Source: Pseudobacter ginsenosidimutans (GTDB lineage Bacteria; Bacteroidota; Bacteroidia; Chitinophagales; Chitinophagaceae). Taken from it: a stretch of 64,000 bases of DNA. Location of the stretch: assembly GCF_007970185.1 (NCBI RefSeq), contig NZ_CP042431.1, positions 930,001-994,000 of the forward strand, in the 5' to 3' direction. The position numbers and the translations under genes were made by a program. Within the stretch, counting starts at the first letter, position 1, and the number at the start of each line of letters is the position of its first letter. Below the pieces are notes generated by a model. The model was not told the origin of the DNA, did not search any database, and saw nothing but the letters and a program-made list of their open reading frames with translations. This document shows positions 36,702-43,398 of the stretch, piece by piece.

Positions 36702-37025
36702 TTATCCGGTTACTTTTAAAGAATCGATGAGATCGTACTTCAGTACCATATGAAATTGCAATACTATGGGACTTCCGGGGAATGTACCGGACACCTCAGC
36801 GGTCAGTAATCCGTTTGATCCGGTTTCCTCATACTTAAGAGGTTGCATGAAGGATTTATATTGCTCATTCGCATGTTCGATCCATTGGCGTATCTCTACT
36901 TTGCCGGTGTACGTCTTTCCTTCGTCATGAACGGTGGCCGTTTCGGTGAAGCAGGTTACGTAAGCCTCGCTGTCGTAGGTGTTCTGCGTCTCTACAAATT
37001 GCGCTATTAATTGTGGTAATTCCAT
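36702..37025 (-). CDS. NTF2/SnoaL-like protein
   Basis: A 107-residue protein with the NTF2-like core (MELPQLIAQFVETQNTYDSEAYVTCFTETATVHDEGKTYTGKVEIRQW). This is the common family of short small-molecule-binding or isomerase-like proteins. Immediately upstream on the same strand is an SDR oxidoreductase (18 nt), so the pair is probably one transcript under the divergent HxlR gene. Confidence 0.85.
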   Translation of the reverse strand: MELPQLIAQFVETQNTYDSEAYVTCFTETATVHDEGKTYTGKVEIRQWIEHANEQYKSFMQPLKYEETGSNGLLTAEVSGTFPGSPIVLQFHMVLKYDLIDSLKVTG

Positions 37026-37043
37026 GATTGTAAGATTAAGTTT

Positions 37044-37838
37044 TTAAATAGTCGGTACCGTTCCGCCGTCGATGACGAAATTTGTTCCTGTTAAGTAATT
37101 GGCTCTTGGTGAAACTAAAAAGCCAACCAATTCGGCTACTTCTTCCGGTTCGGCGGGTCTGCCGTAAGGTATTCCACCCAATGCATCCATGACACTTTGC
37201 TGCGCTTCTTCTACAGTACTATTTGCATTTCTTGCAATCTCGCCCAACCAGGCTATCGATGCGGTTGTATTTATCCAGCCTGGCGAAACAGTCAGCACGC
37301 GGACACCTTTTGGCGTAACTTCATTTGATAAGCTTTTACTGTAATTGATTAATCCGGCTTTTGAAGCAGCATACGGCAAGGTAGAATCGTATAACGGCAA
37401 TTTGCCCTGGATGGAAGCGATGTGAATAATAACACCACTTTTCCGATCGATCATTTGCGGTAAAAATCCCCTATCAAGCCTGACAGGAGCAAGTAAATTA
37501 GCTTGTAGGGTTGATATCCAATCCTCATCATTCAATGCTGAAAAACCACCGGCGGGTGTTGATGAAGCACCAAGGTTGTTTACCAGAATATCCAGCCTGC
37601 CATAAGTTGACAGTACTTCGCTAATTACTTTTTGCGCATCCTCTCCTTTGCTCAGGTCAGCAGGAATAAAATAAAGGTCTGCATCTGGCTGTTCGGATTT
37701 GTTCCTCGCGGTAATAACTACTGTTGCACCAGCGGCCTTTAAGCGTTCTGCGATTGCTTTTCCCGCACCCTTTGTGCCTCCTGTTACTAAGGCTATTTTA
37801 CCGGATAATTCATTGCTGTAATTGAATTGCTGTTCCAT
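37044..37838 (-). CDS. SDR family oxidoreductase
   Basis: A 264-residue short-chain dehydrogenase/reductase starting at the ATG at 37838. TGGTKGAGKAIA is the NAD(P) binding motif, NNLGAS the downstream NNxG-type motif, and the active site Ser and Tyr-x3-Lys are in SIQG and YAASKAG. It closes with YLTGTNFVIDGGTVPTI, typical of the FabG-like branch. The substrate is unknown. It is divergent from the HxlR regulator, a frequent arrangement for redox or electrophile-responsive control. Confidence 0.92.
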   Translation of the reverse strand: MEQQFNYSNELSGKIALVTGGTKGAGKAIAERLKAAGATVVITARNKSEQPDADLYFIPADLSKGEDAQKVISEVLSTYGRLDILVNNLGASSTPAGGFSALNDEDWISTLQANLLAPVRLDRGFLPQMIDRKSGVIIHIASIQGKLPLYDSTLPYAASKAGLINYSKSLSNEVTPKGVRVLTVSPGWINTTASIAWLGEIARNANSTVEEAQQSVMDALGGIPYGRPAEPEEVAELVGFLVSPRANYLTGTNFVIDGGTVPTI

Positions 37839-37885
37839 TTTTTTTGTTTGTAGCACAAATCTCGATAGTACGCGGATAGCAAACA

Positions 37886-37928
37886 ATTACGGGCTTACGA
37901 ATCAAATAGGGATAAATTTATCCGTAAT
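37886..37928. promoter_or_regulatory. Possible HxlR operator between SDR and HxlR genes
   Basis: A perfect 14-bp palindrome GGATAAATTTATCC (37910-37923) sits inside a wider dyad whose outer arms are ATTACGG (37886-37892) and CCGTAAT (37922-37928). It lies in the 124-nt divergent gap, where a regulator of both genes would bind. Confidence 0.4.
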
Positions 37929-37962
37929 GATCCCTTATTGGGTTTGCCGTATATTCGTATTT

Positions 37963-38385
37963 ATGTACATAAAAAAGACTACTCCGACGCTCAATTGCGG
38001 ACTTGATCTTGTTGGTGAAGTATTGTATGGCAAATGGAAGATCCGTATTCTTTGGTTCATCCATATAGGCAACTTGCGGCCAAGTGAACTTCAGCGGAAA
38101 ATTCCGAATGTAACAAGACGGGTGCTGAATGTGCAACTGAAGGAACTTGAAGATCATGAATTGGTTACTAAAACGATCTTTCCGGTATTGCCTCCAAAGG
38201 TGGAATACCGTCTTACAGACTTCGGTGAATCTCTCATCCCCTTGATTCAATCCATTGGTCTTTGGGGCGATGAGCACCAGGAGCGGCTACGCAGGGTTAT
38301 TTTGAAGCACGATGGGCAATCATCAGGTGAACTTGATAATACTTATGTGGAAGATACGCCCGTTCGCGAGGCTTTGTCTCGTTAA
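37963..38385 (+). CDS. HxlR family transcriptional regulator
   Basis: A 140-residue winged-helix regulator. YGKWKIRILWFIHIGNLRPSELQRKIPNV contains the first helices, VTRRVLNVQLKELEDHELVTK the recognition helix, and PPKVEYRLTDFGESL the wing. There is a Cys (NCGLDL) near the N-terminus, where several HxlR proteins sense thiol-reactive compounds. I start at the ATG at 37963; longer in-frame starts add a non-conserved leader. It is divergent from SDR-NTF2 and likely controls them. Confidence 0.9.
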   Translation: MYIKKTTPTLNCGLDLVGEVLYGKWKIRILWFIHIGNLRPSELQRKIPNVTRRVLNVQLKELEDHELVTKTIFPVLPPKVEYRLTDFGESLIPLIQSIGLWGDEHQERLRRVILKHDGQSSGELDNTYVEDTPVREALSR

Positions 38386-38389
38386 CAAG

Positions 38390-38599
38390 CTAACGATTCA
38401 ATGGAGAAATAACTGCTACCCTACCATCAAGACATTGCCGCACATATGCCAAGCCCTCTGGTGTTAGATTTCCAACCACAGTAAATGGAGCCCGATCTGA
38501 CCTCTTCTTCAATAAATCATCTGCAAAATAATTATTGTCATATGTAATCTGCCAGCGATCACCATTTTCATTCAGAGTCTCAAAAACTTCAACTTTGTT
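38390..38599 (-). pseudogene. C-terminal fragment of an unidentified protein
   Basis: An open stretch of 69 codons ending in TAG at 38390, with an in-frame TAG (38600-38602) directly upstream and no start codon near its beginning. It reads NKVEVFETLNENGDRWQITY, then DNNYFADDLLKKRSDRAPFT, then VVGNLTPEGLAYVRQCLDGR. It looks like the intact end of a gene whose front was lost at about 38600, exactly where the recombinase remnant on the other strand begins. Family not recognised. Confidence 0.5.
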
Positions 38600-38612
38600 C
38601 TAAATTTTTACT

Positions 38613-38798
38613 GTGAGGCACTTAGGAGATATAACGACCAAAGAAGACCTGCAAAAACTGATATTTCCTGAAGGAATTGTTTATGATTGGGAAAAGAACG
38701 CATTTCGGACAAGTTCTATGAACGTCGTTTTTCACCTAATTGCTAGTTTCGCAAAACCTAATGAGAATAACGAAAAAAGGGACAATTTATCTATCTGA
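38613..38798 (+). pseudogene. Serine recombinase C-terminal remnant
   Basis: The 61-codon frame reads KEDLQKLIFPEGIVYDWEKN, then AFRTSSMNVVFHLIASFAKP, which resembles the last 50 residues of Bacteroidota large serine recombinases (the FPEGI-Y-(R)T--N-VF-LIA ending). The resolvase catalytic domain and zinc ribbon are missing. A 13-bp hairpin covers the stop. This is a relic of an integrated element. Confidence 0.6.
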
Positions 38799-38809
38799 TA
38801 AATTGTCCC
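38779..38809 (+). terminator. Hairpin over the recombinase remnant stop codon
   Basis: GGGACAATTTATC pairs perfectly with GATAAATTGTCCC around TATCT, then TTTA. It would end transcription of the recombinase gene. Confidence 0.6.
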
Positions 38810-39198
38810 TTTAGCGGACTGTAGATTACAACTTTCGAACCGGTTTATGGAGGAACTCAATGAGATTGCAGATTTTCACAATAAGTATTTGATGAAGTTT
38901 CAAAAGGAAAGGTGAAAAAGACATATGTGTCGGTGATCGGGATTGGGTTCGAACAAAAAAGCCTTTTTAAACTTTCTATTGGATGAATTTATAAATGAAT
39001 ATTGGGTTAACGATGATCAATCCGTTAAATGAACTATATGTGGGTAAAAGCTGCTAAGAATAATGTGTATTTCCGCAATATGCACACAAAAAACGCAATA
39101 GATAGTCTTTGAATTACAAATCTTTTTTTAAAAATAGAATACATTCGTATTATACGGCAATACTAACGTTTCCCGTTATTGTATAGCGACATTCTACT
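38799..39198. other. AT-rich gap with no intact gene
   Basis: About 400 nt with frequent stops in all frames. Short coding-looking pieces remain, such as MEELNEIADFHNKYLMKFQK from 38848 and an EFINEYWVNDDQSVK piece near 38980-39030, which may be relics of the same lost element. Otherwise nothing recognisable. Confidence 0.4.
38828..38841 (+). repeat. 14-bp direct repeat, right copy
   Basis: ACAACTTTCGAACC, identical to 36555-36568. It lies 30 nt past the end of the recombinase remnant, where the right end of an integrated element would be expected. Confidence 0.4.
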
Positions 39199-40071
39199 AT
39201 GATTACAGAAGGACAAATTCTTGCAAAACTTGACGATTATAAATTAGGCTACTACTGCCAGTTTGTAGAGTTAGGGCATGTGTATTCTTACCTTATTGAT
39301 AGCAGACTTAATATTTTCAAAGGTGACAATGACAGCTGGGCTATTGCAGCCGAACGATTAGGTTATAACCCGCGAGGTAGTGGCATTACGCTTGACATAT
39401 GTTTTTTCGGAAATTGCCTTACAAACCTGGAACATTACAACGGGCAAGACACAAACTATTACACTGTTTCCCCGATTGAATGGAATGACTTCAACGATAC
39501 AGTTGACGGCGAAGTTCTAAAACCCGACGCAAAATTTTGGACTATTAGAGGTATACAAATTGAACTCTCACACAAAAAGCAAGATTATCTTAATGCTGGA
39601 ATTGAACTTAATGAATATGAACCGGATGAAATTTCGCTAGAAGAAGTTGGCAGATTACTGATAACAAAACATCGTAACTTATTTAGAGCAACTGACGAGG
39701 AACTTTATAAATCAATCCCAAACAGTCTCAAGAAAATATTGGTAATAGACGAATGGTATCATCGTGACTTCACTGAAATTGTTCAGCCGACAATGAGTGA
39801 CGAACAATTGCGGTCAACTTATGACTTCAACAAAAATCTTGCTGGTGGAGAATATCCATTAAATTATGAAACGTTTGCTTCTATGTTCAGGCAACAAGAA
39901 AAATTAACAAGTAAGTACAATCAAAATCAATATCAGGACAACCGGCCAAGTTCTTATGAAACTTGGCAATTGATTGCTAAGGTTATTGCAACTGGTGATA
40001 CAACTTTATATAAACCGACATTGAAACCTAATACTCATTGGAAAAATTGGCCAGACTCAGGAAGTCTGTAA
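39199..40071 (+). CDS. DUF7003-like protein
   Basis: A 290-residue soluble protein. The N-terminal half (EGQILAKLDDYKLGYYCQFVELGHVYSYLIDSRLNIFKGDNDSWAI, then ERLGYNPRGSGI and CFFGNCL) matches my recollection of a family now called DUF7003, seen as single genes in Bacteroidota and Firmicutes. The C-terminal half has IPNSLKKILVIDEWYHRDF and a long polar tail. It is AT-rich compared with its neighbours, has no operon partners, and is bordered by gene-free DNA, all of which suggest recent arrival. Function unknown. Confidence 0.75.
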   Translation: MITEGQILAKLDDYKLGYYCQFVELGHVYSYLIDSRLNIFKGDNDSWAIAAERLGYNPRGSGITLDICFFGNCLTNLEHYNGQDTNYYTVSPIEWNDFNDTVDGEVLKPDAKFWTIRGIQIELSHKKQDYLNAGIELNEYEPDEISLEEVGRLLITKHRNLFRATDEELYKSIPNSLKKILVIDEWYHRDFTEIVQPTMSDEQLRSTYDFNKNLAGGEYPLNYETFASMFRQQEKLTSKYNQNQYQDNRPSSYETWQLIAKVIATGDTTLYKPTLKPNTHWKNWPDSGSL

Positions 40072-40378
40072 AGACAAACGACAGCAGGCAACAGGCAGTT
40101 TTGCATCAGCAAGGGGCGACGAATAAATACCCATCTTAGTGTTACTATCAACGGTAGTGCAGGTTCGACGGATAAATCCCTGCTTCCGTTCTTAATATTT
40201 AAACTTCAAAAAGTCAGGTATCCGTTCCGGGCGGATAGAATTCTGATTCTCACCAACGGCAATATCCATCCGTTGGCAGTCTCACTAATTGTTTATACCA
40301 TTTCGAAGTCTATAATTAACTAATAATCAGTCATTTATTTATAACGAATCAAACTTGTCAAAATATTTCGAACGCAAA
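40072..40378. other. Gene-free AT-rich gap
   Basis: About 300 nt between the DUF7003 gene and the tRNA terminator. I see no promoter, ORF or repeat family of note. The first 60 nt after the stop resemble the conserved flanks that accompany some mobile single-gene cassettes, but without an attC structure I can verify. Confidence 0.3.
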
Positions 40379-40409
40379 AACGCCTTCAAATCAAAGACTT
40401 GAAGGCGTT
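40379..40409 (-). terminator. Terminator of the tRNA-Ser gene
   Basis: AACGCCTTCAA pairs with TTGAAGGCGTT around a 9-nt loop, with a T run (TTTTT) on the minus strand after it. Confidence 0.85.
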
Positions 40410-40421
40410 CCTTTATTTCAG

Positions 40422-40508
40422 CGGAGAGGAAGGGATTCGAACCCTTGATAGGATTTCTCCTATACACACTTTCCAGGCGTGCCAGTTCAACCACTCCTGC
40501 ACCTCTCC
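40422..40508 (-). tRNA. tRNA-Ser (GGA anticodon)
   Basis: On the minus strand GGAGAGG pairs with CCTCTCC as the acceptor stem. The anticodon loop CTGGAAA gives GGA. A long variable arm (AGGAGAAATCCT region) and the T loop GGTTCGAATCC are present, as expected for a class II serine tRNA. Length 87 nt, CCA not encoded. A TAnnTTTG element is upstream and a hairpin terminator downstream. Confidence 0.95.
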
Positions 40509-40519
40509 GGGAAGGGGTG

Positions 40520-40527
40520 CAAAAATA
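40520..40527 (-). promoter_or_regulatory. tRNA-Ser promoter, -7 element
   Basis: TATTTTTG on the minus strand fits TAnnTTTG and lies 11 nt before the mature tRNA 5' end. No -33 element was clear. Confidence 0.55.
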
Positions 40528-40539
40528 AGGTTTCCCTGA

Positions 40540-41313
40540 TTACCCCCCGAATATTTTTTCTGCATTTTTTGAAGTGATCCTGGCCACTGTCTCCGGATCA
40601 GTGTTTTTCACTTCCGCCAGTTTATCAATTACATACTTCAGGTAACTGGGCTCATTCCTTTTGCCACGGAAAGGAACGGGTGTAAGATAAGGAGCATCCG
40701 TTTCCAGCACCATATGTTCAAGATCGATATTCGCCAGTGCTTCTGCCAGGCCAGCATTCTTATAAGTAAGCACACCGCCGATGCCCAGGTAAAATCCAAG
40801 ATCCACTATCTGCTGCGCCTGTTCGGCTGAACCTGTAAAACAATGGAAGATGCCACGCAGTTTACCGAACTGGTGCTCCCGCACAATCTGAATGGTATCA
40901 TCCATCGCATTCCTGCAATGGATCACGATAGGAAGTTCATACTGCAATGCCCATTCGATCTGTTGATGGAAAGCCTCAACCTGTTCCTTCAGAAATTTAT
41001 CGCTCCAGTAATAGTCCAGTCCGATCTCTCCTACCGCGGCAAATTTCCTTTTGGCCAGCCATTCCTCCACCAGTGCGAGCTCCTTCTTATAATCAGCTTC
41101 CACTGAACAGGGATGAAGCCCCATCATGGCGAAACATTTTCCGGGATAATCCGCTTCCACTTTCAGCATCTGTTCCAGGCTCTCACTGTCAATAGCGGGT
41201 AGGTAAAATTTAGTCACACCCTCTGCAGCCGCACGCTCCATCACTGCCGGAAGGTCGGACAAAAAGCTGTTCACGTATAAATGGGTGTGAGTATCAGTAA
41301 TTTGTATGTTCAT
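40540..41313 (-). CDS. TatD family hydrolase
   Basis: A 257-residue TIM-barrel metal hydrolase. The metal site is DTHTHLYV near the N-terminus, GEIGLDYYW, VIHCRNAMD, FHCFTGSAEQ and LETDAPYLTP near the end; these are the HxH, E, H, H and D ligands of the TatD family. Members are 3'-exonucleases/DNases or quality-control hydrolases. A full-length copy. Confidence 0.96.
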   Translation of the reverse strand: MNIQITDTHTHLYVNSFLSDLPAVMERAAAEGVTKFYLPAIDSESLEQMLKVEADYPGKCFAMMGLHPCSVEADYKKELALVEEWLAKRKFAAVGEIGLDYYWSDKFLKEQVEAFHQQIEWALQYELPIVIHCRNAMDDTIQIVREHQFGKLRGIFHCFTGSAEQAQQIVDLGFYLGIGGVLTYKNAGLAEALANIDLEHMVLETDAPYLTPVPFRGKRNEPSYLKYVIDKLAEVKNTDPETVARITSKNAEKIFGG

Positions 41314-41509
41314 AAGAAGTCAAAATTCACAAAAAAATCGAAAACGGGAAAAACTCAGAAGCGGTCACCCGCAGACATATAAGAATTATGTATGAGATAA
41401 TAAAACTCCATATAAAAAAATAATTCGCCATTTAATTTTAAAAAATTGATTTCCGACAATGTGACGGAAAATGACGGTCCGCGCAAAATTGCGACCCCGT
41501 TAAATTACT

Positions 41510-41539
41510 TTGGTTAAATCAAAAAAGTTTATACCTTTA
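41510..41539 (+). promoter_or_regulatory. Orphan plus-strand promoter
   Basis: TTG (41510-41512), 19-nt spacer, then TACCTTTA (41532-41539) is a close match to TTG-N19-TAnnTTTG. There is no gene on the plus strand within the next kilobase. Confidence 0.5.
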
Positions 41540-41564
41540 ATCCAGTTTTCATAGGGTACGGATT

Positions 41565-41594
41565 AAAAACGGGCCAGGGTTTCTACCCCGGCCC
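41565..41594 (-). terminator. Terminator after the polysaccharide deacetylase gene
   Basis: GGGCCGGGG pairs with CCCTGGCCC around TAGAAA on the minus strand, followed by a T run. It ends the deacetylase transcript about 80 nt after its stop codon. Confidence 0.8.
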
Positions 41595-41675
41595 AACTTA
41601 TTTATAGTCCTTCTCAATCAGCAAAATCTCACGCTGATCCGACAAATTTTCAGGCCATTAAAAAAAAATTAAACT

Positions 41676-42353
41676 TTAACTAACAACTGTTTCGCCATCG
41701 TTAGAGGCAGGGATTGTTTCGAAACGGAAACCCTGTTCTGAAAAATAGTGCAACACTTTCGGGAGCGCTTCACGCATTCGGGGAAATGCCTTCTCACTGT
41801 CGTGGAATACTACAATGGAACCAGGCTCTGCCTTTGCGGTTACATTGAACGCACAGCGATCGGCAGTGATGCGCTTATCAAAATCCGCACTTAGCACATC
41901 CCACATGATCACTCTGAATTTTCTGCCGGCCTGCTTATAGGTATCGGTGCCGGTCAGCACTTTAGACTGGAACTGTGTGATCCTTCCATAAGGCGGACGG
42001 AAAAGATCTGCATCTACATACCTGGCGGTTTCAAGTATGTCTTCGATGTATTTCGTATCGGACGTTTTCCAACCGTTGAGGTGATTGAAAGTATGGTTAC
42101 CGGTGCGATGCCCTTCATCGAGTATCCGTTTGTACAATTCAGGATACTTCACCACATTTTTCCCGATACAGAAAAAAGTGGCCATGGCGTTCCATTGCTT
42201 CAGTGTGTCCAGCACATAAGGAGTGGCTTCGGGATGGGGACCATCATCAAAAGTGAGATAGAGTACTTTGTCCTGTTTCTTCACTGGTATTTTCCAGGTA
42301 CAGCGGGGGTAGAGTTTGCGCAGCCACCACGGTGTTTTTACAAGGTAGTACAT
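41676..42353 (-). CDS. Polysaccharide deacetylase family protein
   Basis: A 225-residue NodB-homology enzyme from the ATG at 42353. The canonical motifs are TFDDGPHP (catalytic base Asp and metal Asp), HTFNHLNG (metal histidines), FRPPYGR and IVVFHDSEKA (acid His). It has no cleaved signal peptide. Members remove N-acetyl groups from peptidoglycan or exopolysaccharide. The longer frame begins with TTG at 42374. Confidence 0.93.
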   Translation of the reverse strand: MYYLVKTPWWLRKLYPRCTWKIPVKKQDKVLYLTFDDGPHPEATPYVLDTLKQWNAMATFFCIGKNVVKYPELYKRILDEGHRTGNHTFNHLNGWKTSDTKYIEDILETARYVDADLFRPPYGRITQFQSKVLTGTDTYKQAGRKFRVIMWDVLSADFDKRITADRCAFNVTAKAEPGSIVVFHDSEKAFPRMREALPKVLHYFSEQGFRFETIPASNDGETVVS

Positions 42354-42407
42354 ACTTGATAGTCTATATAACAAATGTACCTGATTTCGCCGGGATATGC
42401 CTGACTG

Positions 42408-43340
42408 TTATTCTCCAAAGCCGGTGATATGGATCACTCTTTTTTCGTGGGTATAGATCTTGCCATTCTTTTTCAGGTGTTCTTTCTGTTCTTCTTCACT
42501 GGTGAGTTTTGGAGCGAGATAACTTACAACTTTTTCATCGGTGACCGATGGCGTTTGTCCATGCAGGATAGCTTCTTCAATATAGCCATGCAACAGCGCA
42601 TCGAGGGATGCATCAAAGAGTCCTTTGCCGGCAAAGATATCGCAGCCGATGATCCTGTTTCCACTGATGCAGATCATGCCCACCACACTTGTATCCTCTT
42701 TCATGAACTTATTGTGAAAGTATTGCTGGTACTCGTTTTGCGGAACCAGCATTTTTTTATCATGCCGCTGCGCCAGGTAAGCCAGCGAAGTAGAATGAAA
42801 TCCATTTCCCTGCAATTGCCGGTCTATCTCCTTCCACACCAACACCTGGTTACTGGTAGTACCCAGCACCTTCCTCAGTTGGGTATTGGCATAGTTGTTA
42901 TACACGAATTTCTTTTCCTTCTTGCTCCACCTGCCTTCTTCCACACACATCACCGGAACATACTGGTCTTTTTGGGCAGGCAACAGTATAGTGTCTTTGG
43001 TGATCATCCTGTCCTGCCTTCCTCCCATGATCACTTCACCGGAGCCTATGAAAACGGGAACGCCTGAATTGTTATTGATCCGCAGCCAGTGTACGTTCTC
43101 TGTTGCGGCGGTTCCTCTTTCGGAAATAACCACTGTTCCGGCTGCAATTCCCTGGCTGAGTGAGATGATCGCTTCCCGGCTGCCATTGCTCCCGCCGCTT
43201 TTCAGCCTGACGGGAATTATTTTGAGATTTTTGTAAGAATGGGCGCTGTCGTAGTCCACTTCCAGGGTTTCATAGGTAAGCTGCGCCCTCAATGTGGCGA
43301 AGCAACAAATCAAAACCAATATGATCAGCCCTTTTCGCAT
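42408..43340 (-). CDS. DUF6569/ARPP-1-like secreted protein
   Basis: A 310-residue protein. The ATG at 43340 begins a signal peptide (MRKGLIILVLICCFATLRAQ); the upstream 47 residues overlap the gltX promoter and are not coding. The mature part contains FKxIPV-type NLKIIPVRL, ISERGTAATENVHWLRINN, VFIGSGEVIMGGRQDR and VPVMCVEEGRW, the ordered motifs of the DUF6569/ARPP-1 family. Its role is unknown. Divergent from gltX by 58 nt. Confidence 0.78.
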   Translation of the reverse strand: MRKGLIILVLICCFATLRAQLTYETLEVDYDSAHSYKNLKIIPVRLKSGGSNGSREAIISLSQGIAAGTVVISERGTAATENVHWLRINNNSGVPVFIGSGEVIMGGRQDRMITKDTILLPAQKDQYVPVMCVEEGRWSKKEKKFVYNNYANTQLRKVLGTTSNQVLVWKEIDRQLQGNGFHSTSLAYLAQRHDKKMLVPQNEYQQYFHNKFMKEDTSVVGMICISGNRIIGCDIFAGKGLFDASLDALLHGYIEEAILHGQTPSVTDEKVVSYLAPKLTSEEEQKEHLKKNGKIYTHEKRVIHITGFGE

Positions 43341-43384
43341 TGTAGTAATAACGATGTGGAATATCAAAATAGTACCTGAACCGT

Positions 43385-43392
43385 TATCTTTG
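43385..43392 (+). promoter_or_regulatory. gltX promoter, -7 element
   Basis: TATCTTTG lies only 6 nt before the ATG at 43399, so transcription would start at or beside the start codon. Confidence 0.45.
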
Positions 43393-43398
43393 TCGCCT

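Larger units (their letters stand above)
41314..41675. other. 362-nt gap with an orphan plus-strand promoter and two hairpins
   Basis: Between divergently ending/starting neighbours (tatD begins and the deacetylase ends). It holds a strong plus-strand promoter (41510-41539), a TAATCC/GGATTA hairpin (about 41539-41565), the minus-strand terminator (41565-41594) and another small stem near 41614-41638. No open frame. A short RNA is possible. Confidence 0.4.

Noticed and set aside
38848-39030. Short frames in the AT-rich gap as small genes
   Set aside because: They are under 30 codons, interrupted by stops and lack family features; better read as relics.
39150-40140. DUF7003 gene as an integron cassette with attC
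   Set aside because: I could not fold a convincing attC with paired R and L boxes in the flanks and there is no integrase nearby.
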